A stretch of DNA of 64,000 bases from Zestomonas insulae (GCF_016901015.1 NZ_JAFEUP010000004.1:248001-312000), one strand, 5' to 3'. Positions 17,856 through 28,523 are shown, counted from the stretch's first letter. Made by a program: numbers and translations. The notes: generated by a model from the sequence alone, not told the origin.

Positions 17856-18626
17856 ATGAACCTGCACGGCAAGACCGCCCTGGTCACTGGCTCCACCAGC
17901 GGCATCGGCCTGGGCATCGCTGAACGCCTCGCCGCCGCGGGCGCCCGGGTGCTGCTCAACGGTTTCGGTGATCCGGCCGCCGCGCTCGCTGCCGTCGGCC
18001 AGCATGGCGGCAAGGTCGCGCATCATCCGGCCGACCTGGCCAACCCCGACGAAATCGCCAAGCTGTTCACCTACGCCGAGCGCGAGTTCGCGGGCGTCGA
18101 CATCCTGGTCAACAACGCCGGCATCCAGCATGTCGCGCCGACAGAGTCCTTCCCAGTCGAACGCTGGGACGCAATCATCGCCACCAACCTCTCCGCGGTG
18201 TTCCACACCACCCGCCTGGCCTTGCCGGGCATGCGCCAGCGCGGCTGGGGGCGAATCATCAACATTGCCTCGGTGCACGGCCTGGTCGGCTCGGCGCAGA
18301 AGGCCGCCTACGTCGCCGCCAAGCACGGCGTGCTCGGCCTGACCAAGGTGGTCGCCCTGGAGACCGCGCGCGAGCCGATCACCTGCAATGCCATCTGCCC
18401 CGGCTGGGTGCTCACGCCGCTGGTGCAGCAGCAGATCGACGCCCGCGCCGCGGCCGCCGGCAGCAGCGAGCAGGCCCGCCACGACCTGCTGGCCGAGAAG
18501 CAACCTTCGCTGGAATTCGTCACCCCGGAGCAACTAGGCGAGCTGACCCTGTTCCTCTGCAGCGACGCCGCCGTTCAAGTGCGCGGCGCCGCCTGGAACG
18601 TCGACGGCGGCTGGCTGGCGCAATAA
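17856..18626 (+). CDS. 3-hydroxybutyrate dehydrogenase (SDR family)
   Basis: The 256-residue short-chain dehydrogenase has TGSTSGIGLGIAERLA (11-26) as the cofactor loop, NNAGIQHVAP, the S-Y-K set ending YVAAKHGVLGLTKVVALE (about 151-168), and the terminal VRGAAWNVDGGWLAQ typical of D-3-hydroxybutyrate dehydrogenases. ICPGWVLTPLVQQQI is the family's substrate-loop wording. It interconverts 3-hydroxybutyrate and acetoacetate using NAD. Its position between HMG-CoA lyase and acetoacetyl-CoA synthetase makes acetoacetate the shared node of these three genes. AAGGAGATTGGC precedes ATG 17856. Confidence 0.92.
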   Translation: MNLHGKTALVTGSTSGIGLGIAERLAAAGARVLLNGFGDPAAALAAVGQHGGKVAHHPADLANPDEIAKLFTYAEREFAGVDILVNNAGIQHVAPTESFPVERWDAIIATNLSAVFHTTRLALPGMRQRGWGRIINIASVHGLVGSAQKAAYVAAKHGVLGLTKVVALETAREPITCNAICPGWVLTPLVQQQIDARAAAAGSSEQARHDLLAEKQPSLEFVTPEQLGELTLFLCSDAAVQVRGAAWNVDGGWLAQ

Positions 18627-18717
18627 CCAGACTGGCGGGCACTGTGCCTTTTGCGGATGATCCTCGGCCCCGGCGCTCCTACAATCAGTCCAGCGCCCCG
18701 TCATTCAGGATTTCGTC

Positions 18718-20673
<1,956 letters not shown>

Positions 20674-20680
20674 AAGCACG

Positions 20681-20741
20681 TTCATTCGCGAAGGAAACCC
20701 ACCGCGGCGCGAGTGATCGCGAATGAATTCGCTCCTGCAGG
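20681..20741. repeat. REP pair (TAGGAGCGAATTCATTCGCGA class)
   Basis: TTCATTCGCGA (20681-20691) is inverted relative to TCGCGAATGAA (20717-20727), which continues TTCGCTCCTGCAGG. It is the common Pseudomonas short repeat and could serve as a stop for aacS, since no T-tract terminator is visible in the 95-base gap. Confidence 0.75.
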
Positions 20742-20768
20742 AGCGATGGTACGGAGCGCGCGGCGTTC

Positions 20769-21368
20769 TTACCCCAGGTAAGGCCGCACCACGCCCAGGG
20801 CGCGTTCGACGAAGGCCTCCTTCTCGCCCACCGGCGCCACATAGTGCAGTGCCTCGGCGCAGGCGCCCTCGCCGGCCAGCTTGGCAATCGCCCAGGCCGC
20901 CAGATACGGCGCTGCCAGGCAGCCGCCGGCGGTGGCTAGGTTGCCGCTGGCGTAGAACGGCTGATCGAGCACGCGCACACCGGCTTCGATGACCCACGGT
21001 TTGGTGGTCAGGTCCGTGCAGGCCGGTAGCTCGCCGAGCAGGCCGAGCTTGGCCATCAGCAGCGCGCCAGAGCACTGCGAGCCGATCAGCTGGCGCTGCG
21101 GATCGAGTTGCAGGCGCTCGAGAATGGCCGGCGACTGGGCGATTTCGCGGGTCTTGATGCCGCTGCCGAACAGCACCACATCGGCCTGGTTGGCGAACTC
21201 CAGCGCTTGCTGGGCCTGCACCACCACGCCATTCATCGACGTCACCTGCACCGTCGGGCAGGTGATTTCCGCGCGCCAACCCTGGCCGCGCAGGCGGTTG
21301 AGCAGGCCGGCGGCGACGAAGGAGTCGAGTTCGTTGAAACCATCGAAGGTCAGTACGGCGATACGCAT
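20769..21368 (-). CDS. DJ-1/PfpI-family protein
   Basis: The 199-residue protein starts MRIAVLTFDGFNELDSFVAAGLLNRL. The class-I glutamine amidotransferase-like fold is shown by the early Glu/Asp segment FDGFNELDS and the nucleophile elbow IGSQCSGALLMAKLGLL, with the likely active Cys near residue 97. The family holds isonitrile hydratases, deglycases, chaperones and proteases, so the reaction is not determined. It is a single gene, convergent with aacS across a REP pair and tandem (about 95 bases) with the pilT-like gene end on the same strand. Confidence 0.83.
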   Translation of the reverse strand: MRIAVLTFDGFNELDSFVAAGLLNRLRGQGWRAEITCPTVQVTSMNGVVVQAQQALEFANQADVVLFGSGIKTREIAQSPAILERLQLDPQRQLIGSQCSGALLMAKLGLLGELPACTDLTTKPWVIEAGVRVLDQPFYASGNLATAGGCLAAPYLAAWAIAKLAGEGACAEALHYVAPVGEKEAFVERALGVVRPYLG

Positions 21369-21463
21369 GGCACGCTCCGGTTGGCTACCCAGTGCCTGCG
21401 ACTGTAGACCGGAGCGTGGCTGCGCACCCGATACAGTGCGCAGCTGAGTCAGCGGTACAGCAG

Positions 21464-22678
21464 TCAGATGCCGCGGCGTCCCGGGTCTTCCGGTGGCTGC
21501 TCTTCCTCGATGTCCTCGAGCTTGAGCTCCATGCTCCAGTCGCCCGACTCGACTGCCTTGGCGGTGGCTGCGACCGGCGCGGTCGGCGCGACGGGCTGGG
21601 CGGCCGGCGCGGCGGGCGTTTCGCGATACAGCTTGAGCTTGAGGCGCACATTGTTCGCCGAGTCGGCGTTCTTCACCGCTTCGTCTTCTTCGATCGCGCC
21701 CTCGTTGACCAGGTCGATCAGCGCCTGGTCAAAGGTCTGCATGCCGAGGTTCTTCGACTTCTCCATGATCTCCTTGATCTCGGAAAACTCGTTTCGCTTG
21801 ATCAGGTCGCGGATCGTCGGCGTACCGAGCAGCACCTCCACTGCCGCGCGGCGTTTGCCGTCGGTGGTCTTGACCAGACGTTGCGAGACGAACGCCTTGA
21901 GGTTGTTGCCGAGGTCGTTGAGCAGCTGCGGGCGGCGCTCCTCGGGGAAGAAGTTGATGATCCGGTCGAGCGCCTGGTTGGCGTTGTTGGCGTGCAGGGT
22001 GGAGATCGCCAGGTGCCCGGTATCGGCGAAGGCCAGCGCGTGCTCCATGGTCTCGCGGTCGCGAATTTCGCCGATCAGGATGACATCCGGCGCCTGGCGC
22101 AGGGTGTTCTTCAGCGCCGCGTGGAAGCTGCGGGTGTCCACGCCGACTTCGCGCTGGTTGATGATCGATTTCTTGTGTCGGTGCACGTACTCCACCGGGT
22201 CTTCGATGGTGATGATGTGCCCGCCGCTGTTGCGGTTGCGGTAATCGATCAGCGCCGCCAGCGAGGTCGACTTGCCCGAGCCGGTGCCGCCGACGAACAG
22301 CACCAGGCCGCGTTTCTCCATCACGGTCTTGAGCAGCACTTCGGGGAGCTTGAGGTCCTCGAACTTGGGGATGTCCAGCTTGATGTTGCGCGCGACGATG
22401 GACACTTCGTTGCGCTGCTTGAAGATGTTGATGCGGAAGCGCCCGACACCCGGCACCGAGGTGGCCAGGTTCATCTCCAGCTCACGCTCGAACTCGAGCT
22501 TCTGCTCGGCATCCATCACGCTCGCCGCAATCGCCGCCACCTCACCCGGCTTGAGCGGCTCGGCCGCCAGCGCACGCAGCACGCCGTTGAACTTCGCGCA
22601 GGGCGGCGCACCGGTGGACAGGTAGAGATCGGAGCCATCCTGACTGGACAGGATTTTGAGCATTGCAGAGAGGTCCAT
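21464..22678 (-). CDS. PilT/PilU-family twitching motility ATPase
   Basis: The 404-residue secretion/retraction ATPase starts MDLSAMLKILSSQDGSDLYLSTGAPPCAKFNG; an in-frame ATG further out would add 17 unrelated residues. Motifs in order: FVGGTGSGKSTS (Walker A), HIITIEDPVEYVH (Asp box), APDVILIGEIRDRETMEHAL (Walker B) and AISTLHANNANQALDRIINFFPEE (His box). DLIKRNEFSEIKEIMEKSKNLGMQTFDQAL is PilU-like. After residue 340 there is an Ala/Pro-rich linker and an acidic tail (LKLEDIEEEQPPEDPGRR) beyond the usual PilT/PilU end. No other pilus gene is near. It is probably an accessory third paralogue beside pilT and pilU elsewhere. Confidence 0.88.
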   Translation of the reverse strand: MDLSAMLKILSSQDGSDLYLSTGAPPCAKFNGVLRALAAEPLKPGEVAAIAASVMDAEQKLEFERELEMNLATSVPGVGRFRINIFKQRNEVSIVARNIKLDIPKFEDLKLPEVLLKTVMEKRGLVLFVGGTGSGKSTSLAALIDYRNRNSGGHIITIEDPVEYVHRHKKSIINQREVGVDTRSFHAALKNTLRQAPDVILIGEIRDRETMEHALAFADTGHLAISTLHANNANQALDRIINFFPEERRPQLLNDLGNNLKAFVSQRLVKTTDGKRRAAVEVLLGTPTIRDLIKRNEFSEIKEIMEKSKNLGMQTFDQALIDLVNEGAIEEDEAVKNADSANNVRLKLKLYRETPAAPAAQPVAPTAPVAATAKAVESGDWSMELKLEDIEEEQPPEDPGRRGI

Positions 22679-22809
22679 GACGGTGCGTCCGTAGCTATTT
22701 TTGTGGGATGCAGCGGTATCGGCGGCCAAGCAGCCTGGAATATGGCGTCATTCTGATGGCGCGATAAAAGCTGGCACAATACCGTCCGGAAAAATTTGAG
22801 GATAGCGTC

Positions 22810-23088
22810 ATGGCAAAGGCAATGGCCCGCCACATCCTGGTCAAGACCGAGGCCGAAGCCGCGGCGCTGAAGAAGCGCATTGCCGCCGGCGAGGCGTTCG
22901 ATGTTTTGGCCCGCAAGTACTCGACGTGCCCATCCGGTAAGAAAGGCGGCGACCTGGGTGAAGTGCGCCCGGGGCAGATGGTGCGCTCGATCGATCAGGT
23001 GATTTTCAAGAAGGCGCTGCGCGAAGTGCACGGTCCGGTGAAGAGCCAGTTCGGCTATCACCTGGTGCAGGTGTTCTACCGCGAGTGA
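22810..23088 (+). CDS. ppiC: Parvulin-type peptidyl-prolyl isomerase
   Basis: The 92-residue single-domain parvulin reads MAKAMARHILVKTEAEAAALKKRIAAGEAFDVLARKYSTCPSGKKGGDLGEVRPGQMV and ends GPVKSQFGYHLVQVFYRE. H8, C40 and H85-type positions of the parvulin active site are present. It has the length and sequence character of E. coli PpiC and has no signal peptide, so it is cytoplasmic. TGAGGATAGCGTC before ATG 22810 gives a GAGG RBS. It is divergent from the PilT-like gene with a 131-base shared promoter region. Confidence 0.93.
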   Translation: MAKAMARHILVKTEAEAAALKKRIAAGEAFDVLARKYSTCPSGKKGGDLGEVRPGQMVRSIDQVIFKKALREVHGPVKSQFGYHLVQVFYRE

Positions 23089-23130
23089 CGCCCGACTACC
23101 GGGTTTAGACCATCGGCAATCGACGGCCCA

Positions 23131-23154
23131 ATCGCGAATGAATTCGCGCCTACC
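23131..23154. repeat. Single REP that supplies a stop codon
   Basis: ATCGCGAATGAATTCGCGCC followed by TAC is one REP unit. Read on the minus strand it gives GTAGGCGCGAATTC, and its TAG (23152-23150) is the stop codon of the permease gene that follows. Confidence 0.75.
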
Positions 23155-24295
23155 CTGCTGCCATGGCGCGCCGCCGCGTCAGCCAGCGCGCGACCAGCCA
23201 GAACAGCAGCACCAACAGAGCCAGGTTGAGTAGCGGCCATTCGATCTGCCGATAGCTGGCGCCCATCTGGTGCAGGCGCAGGAAACCCTCCACCCCCGGC
23301 GTGCTCGGCAATAGCCGCGACAGCCAAACCAAGGGCTCCGGCAGCATTTCCTTCGGCCAACTGAAGCCGGACAGGAACACCCCCGGCAGCGAGGTGAATA
23401 GCAGCACCTGGCCGACGGTGATCGAGCTGCGGAACAGGTTGCCCACTACCACGCCCAGCAGCGTGGTCGCCAGCAGGAACAGCGCCATGAACGGCACCAA
23501 CTGCCAGCCGTCACCCTGGCTGGGCAGGTTGTACAGGCGGAAGATCACGCCGAAGAAGAACAGCGAGTTGATCGCGTAGATCAGCAGGTAAGGCACGCAG
23601 CGCCCCAGCACCCACATCCCCGGCGAACGCGCCGCCTGCGGTGGCATGGGCAGATGACGGGTGTCTGCCGAGAGCATGCCGATACCGATCAGCAGGGTCT
23701 GGTGGAGGATGATCACCAGCACCGCCGGCACCACGTAGCTGGCGTAGCCACCGGCCGGGTCGAAGAGGTTCTTGATGGTTACAGGCATCACCGCGCGGGC
23801 GACGCGGGCGTGTTCGGGCGGCACGCCCTTGGCCAGCAGCTGCTCGATCTGCACCTCGGCGCCGAGGGTCATCGCCACTTCGGTGAACGCGCCCGCCACC
23901 CGGCTGTAGGCCAGCAGATAGCCGGCATTGGCGTAGACGCCGATCACCGCCGGCTCGCCGCGCAGCACGCGGCGCTCGAACTCATGGGGAATCTCCACCA
24001 CACCGAGCACCTCGGAGCGGTACAGCTGCTCGCGGGCCTGGCGCATGTCGCGCGCCAGTCCCTTCACCGCGACCATCTCACTGGCGTCGGCCATGCGCAG
24101 CAGCTGCCGGCTGAGCTCGCTGTTGTCGTGGTCTACCACCACCACCGGCACGTCGCGAAACACCTGGGCGCTGTAGGGTGTCGGGTAGAGCAGCCCGTAG
24201 AGCAGGATCGCGCCGATCAGGATGCCGAGCACGCCCTGGTTGCGGCGCACTGCGGCGAACTCTGAGCGCATGGCCAACAGGAAGGTCTCGATCAT
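23150..24295 (-). CDS. ABC-2 type permease, second of pair
   Basis: The 381-residue protein starts MIETFLLAMRSEFAAVRRNQGVLGILIGAILLYGLLYPTPY. It has one N-terminal membrane segment, a periplasmic domain of about 140 residues (VPVVVVDHDNSELSRQLLRMADASEMV...), then five membrane segments ending in a basic tail. This is the YhhJ/YbhR-like ABC-2 layout used in drug or polymer export. The start overlaps the previous permease stop in ATGA. The stop codon lies inside a REP. No ATP-binding subunit is encoded in this operon, which is unusual. Confidence 0.88.
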   Translation of the reverse strand: MIETFLLAMRSEFAAVRRNQGVLGILIGAILLYGLLYPTPYSAQVFRDVPVVVVDHDNSELSRQLLRMADASEMVAVKGLARDMRQAREQLYRSEVLGVVEIPHEFERRVLRGEPAVIGVYANAGYLLAYSRVAGAFTEVAMTLGAEVQIEQLLAKGVPPEHARVARAVMPVTIKNLFDPAGGYASYVVPAVLVIILHQTLLIGIGMLSADTRHLPMPPQAARSPGMWVLGRCVPYLLIYAINSLFFFGVIFRLYNLPSQGDGWQLVPFMALFLLATTLLGVVVGNLFRSSITVGQVLLFTSLPGVFLSGFSWPKEMLPEPLVWLSRLLPSTPGVEGFLRLHQMGASYRQIEWPLLNLALLVLLFWLVARWLTRRRAMAAG

Positions 24296-25437
24296 TCGCG
24301 CCCCCAGTAGCTCGGCGTGCGCAGCACCAAGCGCGCACGCCACAGGCCGATGGCCCAGAACGCCAGGGCCATGGCGGCCAGCGTCAGCAGGCGCGGGGCG
24401 GAGGCCGCCGCGGGGATCGAGCCGACCGCCTGTTCTACCTGCAGATGCAGGAAGTGCGTCAGCGGCAAGACTTCGGCCCAGATGCGCGGCCCGAGCGGCA
24501 GCGCTTCGAGTGGAAAGGTGATCCCGGAAAACGCCACCGCCGGCGAAGCGATCAGGCTGGCAATCGACACCGCTACCCGGTAGTTCGCCGTGGTCATCAC
24601 CAACAGCAGGGCCAGGCCCTGATAGACCACCACCAACAGCAGCAGGCCAGCGAGCATCAGCGCGAAATGCTCGGGCAGCCCCATGCCCAGCCAACGGTAA
24701 CTGCCAAACAGCAGCAAACCCCCGAACAGCAGCCACCAGGCGGTATAGGGCAGAGTCTTCTTCAGCACTGCGGCCAGCCAGCTGCCGCTCAAGGCGGTCC
24801 ACTGCGGCACGCTTTGCTCGAGCAACTCGGTGCCGAGAAACTGCGCCGTGCTGATGAAGACGAACACGTGCAGCGTCGCGGTGATCAGCAGCAGCGCCAG
24901 GAACGGGGCGAAATCGAGGCCCGGGTTGAACAGCGGATGCAGCTCGGCCCGCAGCGGCTGGATGCTCACCACGCCGACGCCGCTCTGCACCTGACGGATC
25001 AACGACTGACGCGCCGACAGCGTGCCGACCACGGTCTGCACATCGACCGCGATCTTGCCCGCCGCGGTCATCAGCTGCTGGTTGAGGAACACCTGAATGG
25101 CTGCCGGGTCGCCACGCTGCAGGCGTTTGAACAGCTCGCGCGGCAGCACCACGGCGGCATAGATTTCGCCGCGCAGCATCAGGTCATGGGCCTCGGCCTC
25201 GCTGCTTGGCCGGAACGCCACGCGGATCGACGCGGAGGCATCCAGCAGGCGGCTGATCTCGCGACTCAGCGCGCTGTTGTCGGCGTCGACCACCGCCACC
25301 GGCAGGTCGTGCGGGGTGCGCGCGGAGAAGATCCACAGCAACAGCAGCGTGCCGATCAGCGGCAACAGGAACAGCAGCCAGATCGCCGAACGCTGCGCGC
25401 GGATGCGCTGCAGCTCGCGGCGCAGCAAGGCGTTCAT
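24292..25437 (-). CDS. ABC-2 type permease, first of pair
   Basis: The 381-residue protein starts MNALLRRELQRIRAQRSAIWLLFLLPLIGTLLLLWIFSAR. It has the same layout as its neighbour: an N-terminal helix, a periplasmic domain beginning DLPVAVVDADNSALSREISRLLDASASIRVAF, and five C-terminal helices with the SGITFPLEALPLGPRIWAEVLPLTHFLHL loop typical of ABC-2 permeases. The two permeases probably form a heterodimer that works with the HlyD and TolC-like proteins encoded just upstream. The operon spacing is 6 bases after hlyD and a 4-base overlap into the next gene. Confidence 0.88.
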   Translation of the reverse strand: MNALLRRELQRIRAQRSAIWLLFLLPLIGTLLLLWIFSARTPHDLPVAVVDADNSALSREISRLLDASASIRVAFRPSSEAEAHDLMLRGEIYAAVVLPRELFKRLQRGDPAAIQVFLNQQLMTAAGKIAVDVQTVVGTLSARQSLIRQVQSGVGVVSIQPLRAELHPLFNPGLDFAPFLALLLITATLHVFVFISTAQFLGTELLEQSVPQWTALSGSWLAAVLKKTLPYTAWWLLFGGLLLFGSYRWLGMGLPEHFALMLAGLLLLVVVYQGLALLLVMTTANYRVAVSIASLIASPAVAFSGITFPLEALPLGPRIWAEVLPLTHFLHLQVEQAVGSIPAAASAPRLLTLAAMALAFWAIGLWRARLVLRTPSYWGRE

Positions 25438-25443
25438 GGCGAT

Positions 25444-26451
25444 TCAGCCGGCATGCAGGTCGGATTCGGGAAGCACCACGCGCATGCCGGGGCGCAAGCC
25501 CTCCACCGTCTCGACCGGCCGCGCCCGCACCTCGAAAGTACGCAGGTCGAAGCTGCCGAGGTCGCGGGTCGAGCGCCAGGTGGCGAAATCGCCCAGCGGG
25601 GCGATCAGGCTGACCTTGAAGCGCACCTCGCGGTTGTCCAGCGCCGGCACTCGCGCGGTGAATTCCTGGCCGACCTGCAGGCCGTGGAGGAAGTCCTCGC
25701 GCAGGTTGAAGGTCACCCAGGACAGCTCGGTGCGGGTGATCACCAGCAGCGGGAAGCCGGCGCCGACCACCTCGCCCTCCTCGCCGATCCGTGTGCTGAC
25801 CTCACCGGCGACCGGGGTTGTCAGCCGGGTTTCCGCGAGCACCGCCTCGACCTCGGCCTGCGCGCCCTGCGCCTGACCAAGCTGGGCGCTGGCCGCAGCC
25901 TTGTCTTCCTTGCGCGCGCCTTCCAACGCTTCGTCGTATTGCGCGCGGCTGGCCACCACCTTCTGCGCCATCGCTGCGGCGATGGTCTGCGCCTCGTCAC
26001 GCCGCTGACGCGGGATCACGCCGTCCTGATGCAGGCGCTGCATGCGTTCGTAGGTGACCTGCGCCAGGCGCGCCTCCTCCACGGCCGCCTGCCAGCCGGC
26101 CTTGGCACGGGCGATGTCCTGGGTGCGCGCCCCGGCCTCGGCCTTGTCGCGCAGCGCCGTGGCGCCGCTGACCATGGCCTGCACCTGAGCCATCTTGGCG
26201 TCGGCTTCCGGGCTGTCGATCTCCACCAGCAACTGCCCCTGGGTCACCGTATCGCCTTCGCGGACGTGGAGTTGCTTGATCCGCCCGGGGTACTTGGAGG
26301 CGATGCTGACGCGATCGGCTTCGATCTGCCCTTCCAGATAGCGCGTCTGTGGCCAGAACACCCACACGGCCAGCGTCACCAGCACGCCGAGCACCGCGAC
26401 GCCGGCCAGCAGCGGCGCAGCAGAAGAGCGCGCCTGGGTTGCTTCACTCAT
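25444..26451 (-). CDS. HlyD-family periplasmic adaptor (membrane fusion protein)
   Basis: The 335-residue adaptor starts MSEATQARSSAAPLLAGVAVLGVLVTLAVWVFWPQ, a single N-terminal anchor. A first lipoyl half (ADRVSIASKYPGRIKQLHVREGDTVTQGQLLVEIDSPE), a long coiled-coil hairpin (about 78-195), the second lipoyl half (TTPVAGEVSTRIGEEGEVVGAGFPLLVIT) and a beta-barrel follow. It resembles YbhG/YhiI-type adaptors. It bridges the permeases and the TolC-like channel. ATG 26451 overlaps the TolC-like gene stop in ATGA; a longer in-frame reading adds residues that belong to the neighbour's antisense and is rejected. Confidence 0.92.
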   Translation of the reverse strand: MSEATQARSSAAPLLAGVAVLGVLVTLAVWVFWPQTRYLEGQIEADRVSIASKYPGRIKQLHVREGDTVTQGQLLVEIDSPEADAKMAQVQAMVSGATALRDKAEAGARTQDIARAKAGWQAAVEEARLAQVTYERMQRLHQDGVIPRQRRDEAQTIAAAMAQKVVASRAQYDEALEGARKEDKAAASAQLGQAQGAQAEVEAVLAETRLTTPVAGEVSTRIGEEGEVVGAGFPLLVITRTELSWVTFNLREDFLHGLQVGQEFTARVPALDNREVRFKVSLIAPLGDFATWRSTRDLGSFDLRTFEVRARPVETVEGLRPGMRVVLPESDLHAG

Positions 26452-27821
26452 GGGCGACTCTCCTGTGTCTTGCGCAACCAATCCTCCAGCGCCGGTCCCT
26501 GGCCGGAGACCAGCATCAGTGCGGCGTAGTTGGTCAGTGCGGTGTAGCGCGCGCCGAGGTCGGCGAGCAGCACCTTGGAACGCATGTTCTGTGCGTCGAC
26601 CACATCGAGCGACCGCGCCATGCCCTCGCTGAAGGCTTTCTGCTGCGCGCGCAGGCTCTCGTCGCTGAGTTCGCGGGTGCGCCGCAGGGTGCGAATCTGC
26701 TCCTGGGCGTTCTCCAGCTCGTGGTAGCGCTGCTCGACCAGCAGGTCCATGTCGCGCCGCGCCTGCTCGTAGGTCTGGCCGACCTGCTCCAGCCGAGCGT
26801 TGGCCTGGTGCAGCTTGCCGCGCCGCTCGCCGCCGTCGAACAGCGGCAGGCTGATGGTCGCGGCGACCGTCCATTCCGGCCAGACATCCACCAGGTTGTA
26901 GTTGGCCATGCTACGCACAGCGAGCAGATTGACTGCCGGCAGGTAGGCGCCCTTGACCGCGCCGACCGCCGACTCGGCCTGCTTGCGGGTCGCGGCGAGC
27001 TGCTTGAGCTGCGCGTTGTTGCCCTGCGTACCGCTGATGAAGCGGCGCAGCGGCGGCAGGCTGGCGATGTTGGGAATCTCGACCTGCGGCGGCGGCATGT
27101 CCTGGCCATCCAGCAGCGAGGCCAGGGCCTGCCGCGCCATGATCAGGTTGCGCTCGGCCACGCTGGCTTCTCGATCGGCCTCGGCCGCCGCGACTTCCGC
27201 GCTCAGCCGTTCGACGTTGGCGATCTGCCCTTCCTGCTCGAGCTTGCCGGCATTGCTCTGGTGCTGGCGCAACCCGGACGCCGCAGCTTGCTGCACGGCC
27301 AGCGCTTCCTCGGCCAGGCGCACGCCGTAGTAGCGCTGCACCAGCTCCAGCAGCAGTTCCTCGTAGGTGTGCTCACGCGCCTGGCGCGATGCCTCGATGG
27401 CCGAATCCGCCACCTCGACGCCGGCGCTGATGCGCCCGCCGGTGTACAGCGGGTACTTGAGCACCGCATCGAGGCTGCCGAAGTTGCGATCCTGCAGGGT
27501 TACGTCCTTGATGCGCGCCGCCGCAGCCGGGTCGATTCGCCCGACCGCATCGCGCACGCCGCTCAGGTCGACATCGATGTCCTTGTCGATCATGAAGTTG
27601 TTGCTGGCCACGGCGAGCTGCGGGTAGTGCTTGGCTTCGGCGGCTTCGCGCTTGCCCTCCGCGGCGTTGATCGCCGCCTCGCTGGCCTTGAGCTTGGGCG
27701 CGCTGCGCAGACGTTCCATGGCTTCGCCGATGCCGATCTCCTGCGCAGGAGATGCCGCCGCCGACGCCAGCCAGGATATGCCGCCCAGTAATGCCAATAC
27801 GGCCCAGTGATATCTCCGCAT
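26448..27821 (-). CDS. TolC-family outer membrane channel
   Basis: The 457-residue protein starts MRRYHWAVLALLGGISWLASAAASPAQE, a signal peptide probably cleaved near SPA-QE. It has the duplicated outer-membrane-efflux layout: helices rich in Ala/Glu/Arg around residues 45-75 and 245-275 and the repeats ADSAIEASRQAREHTYEELLLELVQRYYGVRLAEEAL and ANARLEQVGQTYEQARRDMDLLVEQRYHELENAQEQI. It should be the outer channel for the HlyD/ABC-2 exporter encoded next. ATG 27821 is chosen for its signal peptide; a GTG or ATG slightly upstream cannot be excluded. Confidence 0.88.
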   Translation of the reverse strand: MRRYHWAVLALLGGISWLASAAASPAQEIGIGEAMERLRSAPKLKASEAAINAAEGKREAAEAKHYPQLAVASNNFMIDKDIDVDLSGVRDAVGRIDPAAAARIKDVTLQDRNFGSLDAVLKYPLYTGGRISAGVEVADSAIEASRQAREHTYEELLLELVQRYYGVRLAEEALAVQQAAASGLRQHQSNAGKLEQEGQIANVERLSAEVAAAEADREASVAERNLIMARQALASLLDGQDMPPPQVEIPNIASLPPLRRFISGTQGNNAQLKQLAATRKQAESAVGAVKGAYLPAVNLLAVRSMANYNLVDVWPEWTVAATISLPLFDGGERRGKLHQANARLEQVGQTYEQARRDMDLLVEQRYHELENAQEQIRTLRRTRELSDESLRAQQKAFSEGMARSLDVVDAQNMRSKVLLADLGARYTALTNYAALMLVSGQGPALEDWLRKTQESRP

Positions 27822-27965
27822 CGGAATATCCACGTCCCTGGTAAATGCTCGAGAGGTCATCCGTCCATCGTCTGGCGCGACGGATCAGCCCTGAGGATAG
27901 CAGCGGCTCGCGCGGCCGAGCCGTTACTTCAGGCAGCGTGGAGATTATTCATCGGGCCAGGGACC

Positions 27966-28493
27966 TCAGGCGCAGCCGGGGCCGGCCTTGTTGTCGCGCC
28001 GCGTGTCCATCCAGCGGATCACCTGTTCGTGGAACTCCGCCGGCGCCTTGCGCGCAACGCGGCGCACCAGGTCCAGCACGGTCTGCTGGGCGAGCGCTTC
28101 TTCCATGCGTTTCTGCGCGGTGAGCATCACCGCGTGCACCGAGCAGGTGCCGCTCAGCGCCCAGTCCGGCGGCGAACCGTCGAACACCGCGCAACGACCG
28201 CGAATCTGCCGGCATTCGAATATCTCCTTGTTGCCGTCGATCGCTCGCACGATGTCCAGCACGCTGATCTCGTCGGCCGGCCGCGCCAGCTTGAAGCCGC
28301 CGCGCACGCCTTCGGTGGCGACTACCAGGTTGGCCTTGGCCAACTTGGTGAACACCTTGGCTAGCAGCTCCTGCGGCACGCCTTGCAGCTCGGCGAGCGC
28401 GCGCACGCTGGAGTCGCGGCTGTCGCCCTTCTCGTCGGCCAGCAAGAGCAGGCAGTGGATTCCATACTCCACGCCAGCGCTGTAAAGAGACAT
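27966..28493 (-). CDS. Rrf2-family transcriptional regulator with three cysteines
   Basis: The 175-residue protein starts MSLYSAGVEYGIHCLLLLADEKGDSRDSSVRALAELQGVPQELLAKVFTKLAKANLVVATEGVRGGFKLARP, the Rrf2 winged helix with its wing ending GGFKLARP. The middle has ECRQIRGRC and, 16 residues later, GTCSVH, so three Cys are placed where IscR/NsrR-type members bind an Fe-S cluster. It is likely to sense redox state, NO or iron-sulphur status. A dyad begins 3 bases upstream of its start, and a matching one precedes the divergent flavoprotein gene, which suggests control of both. Confidence 0.88.
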   Translation of the reverse strand: MSLYSAGVEYGIHCLLLLADEKGDSRDSSVRALAELQGVPQELLAKVFTKLAKANLVVATEGVRGGFKLARPADEISVLDIVRAIDGNKEIFECRQIRGRCAVFDGSPPDWALSGTCSVHAVMLTAQKRMEEALAQQTVLDLVRRVARKAPAEFHEQVIRWMDTRRDNKAGPGCA

Positions 28494-28496
28494 AGA

Positions 28497-28523
28497 TAAC
28501 TCCGACAGAATTAGTCGTATTAG
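28497..28523. promoter_or_regulatory. Rrf2 operator candidate 1 (in front of the regulator gene)
   Basis: TAACTCCGACA (28497-28507), GAATT, AGTCGTATTAG (28513-28523). The 11-5-11 architecture and most bases match the dyad at 28698-28724. It lies 3 bases upstream of the rrf2 start codon, where binding would block translation initiation signals or transcription of rrf2. Confidence 0.6.
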
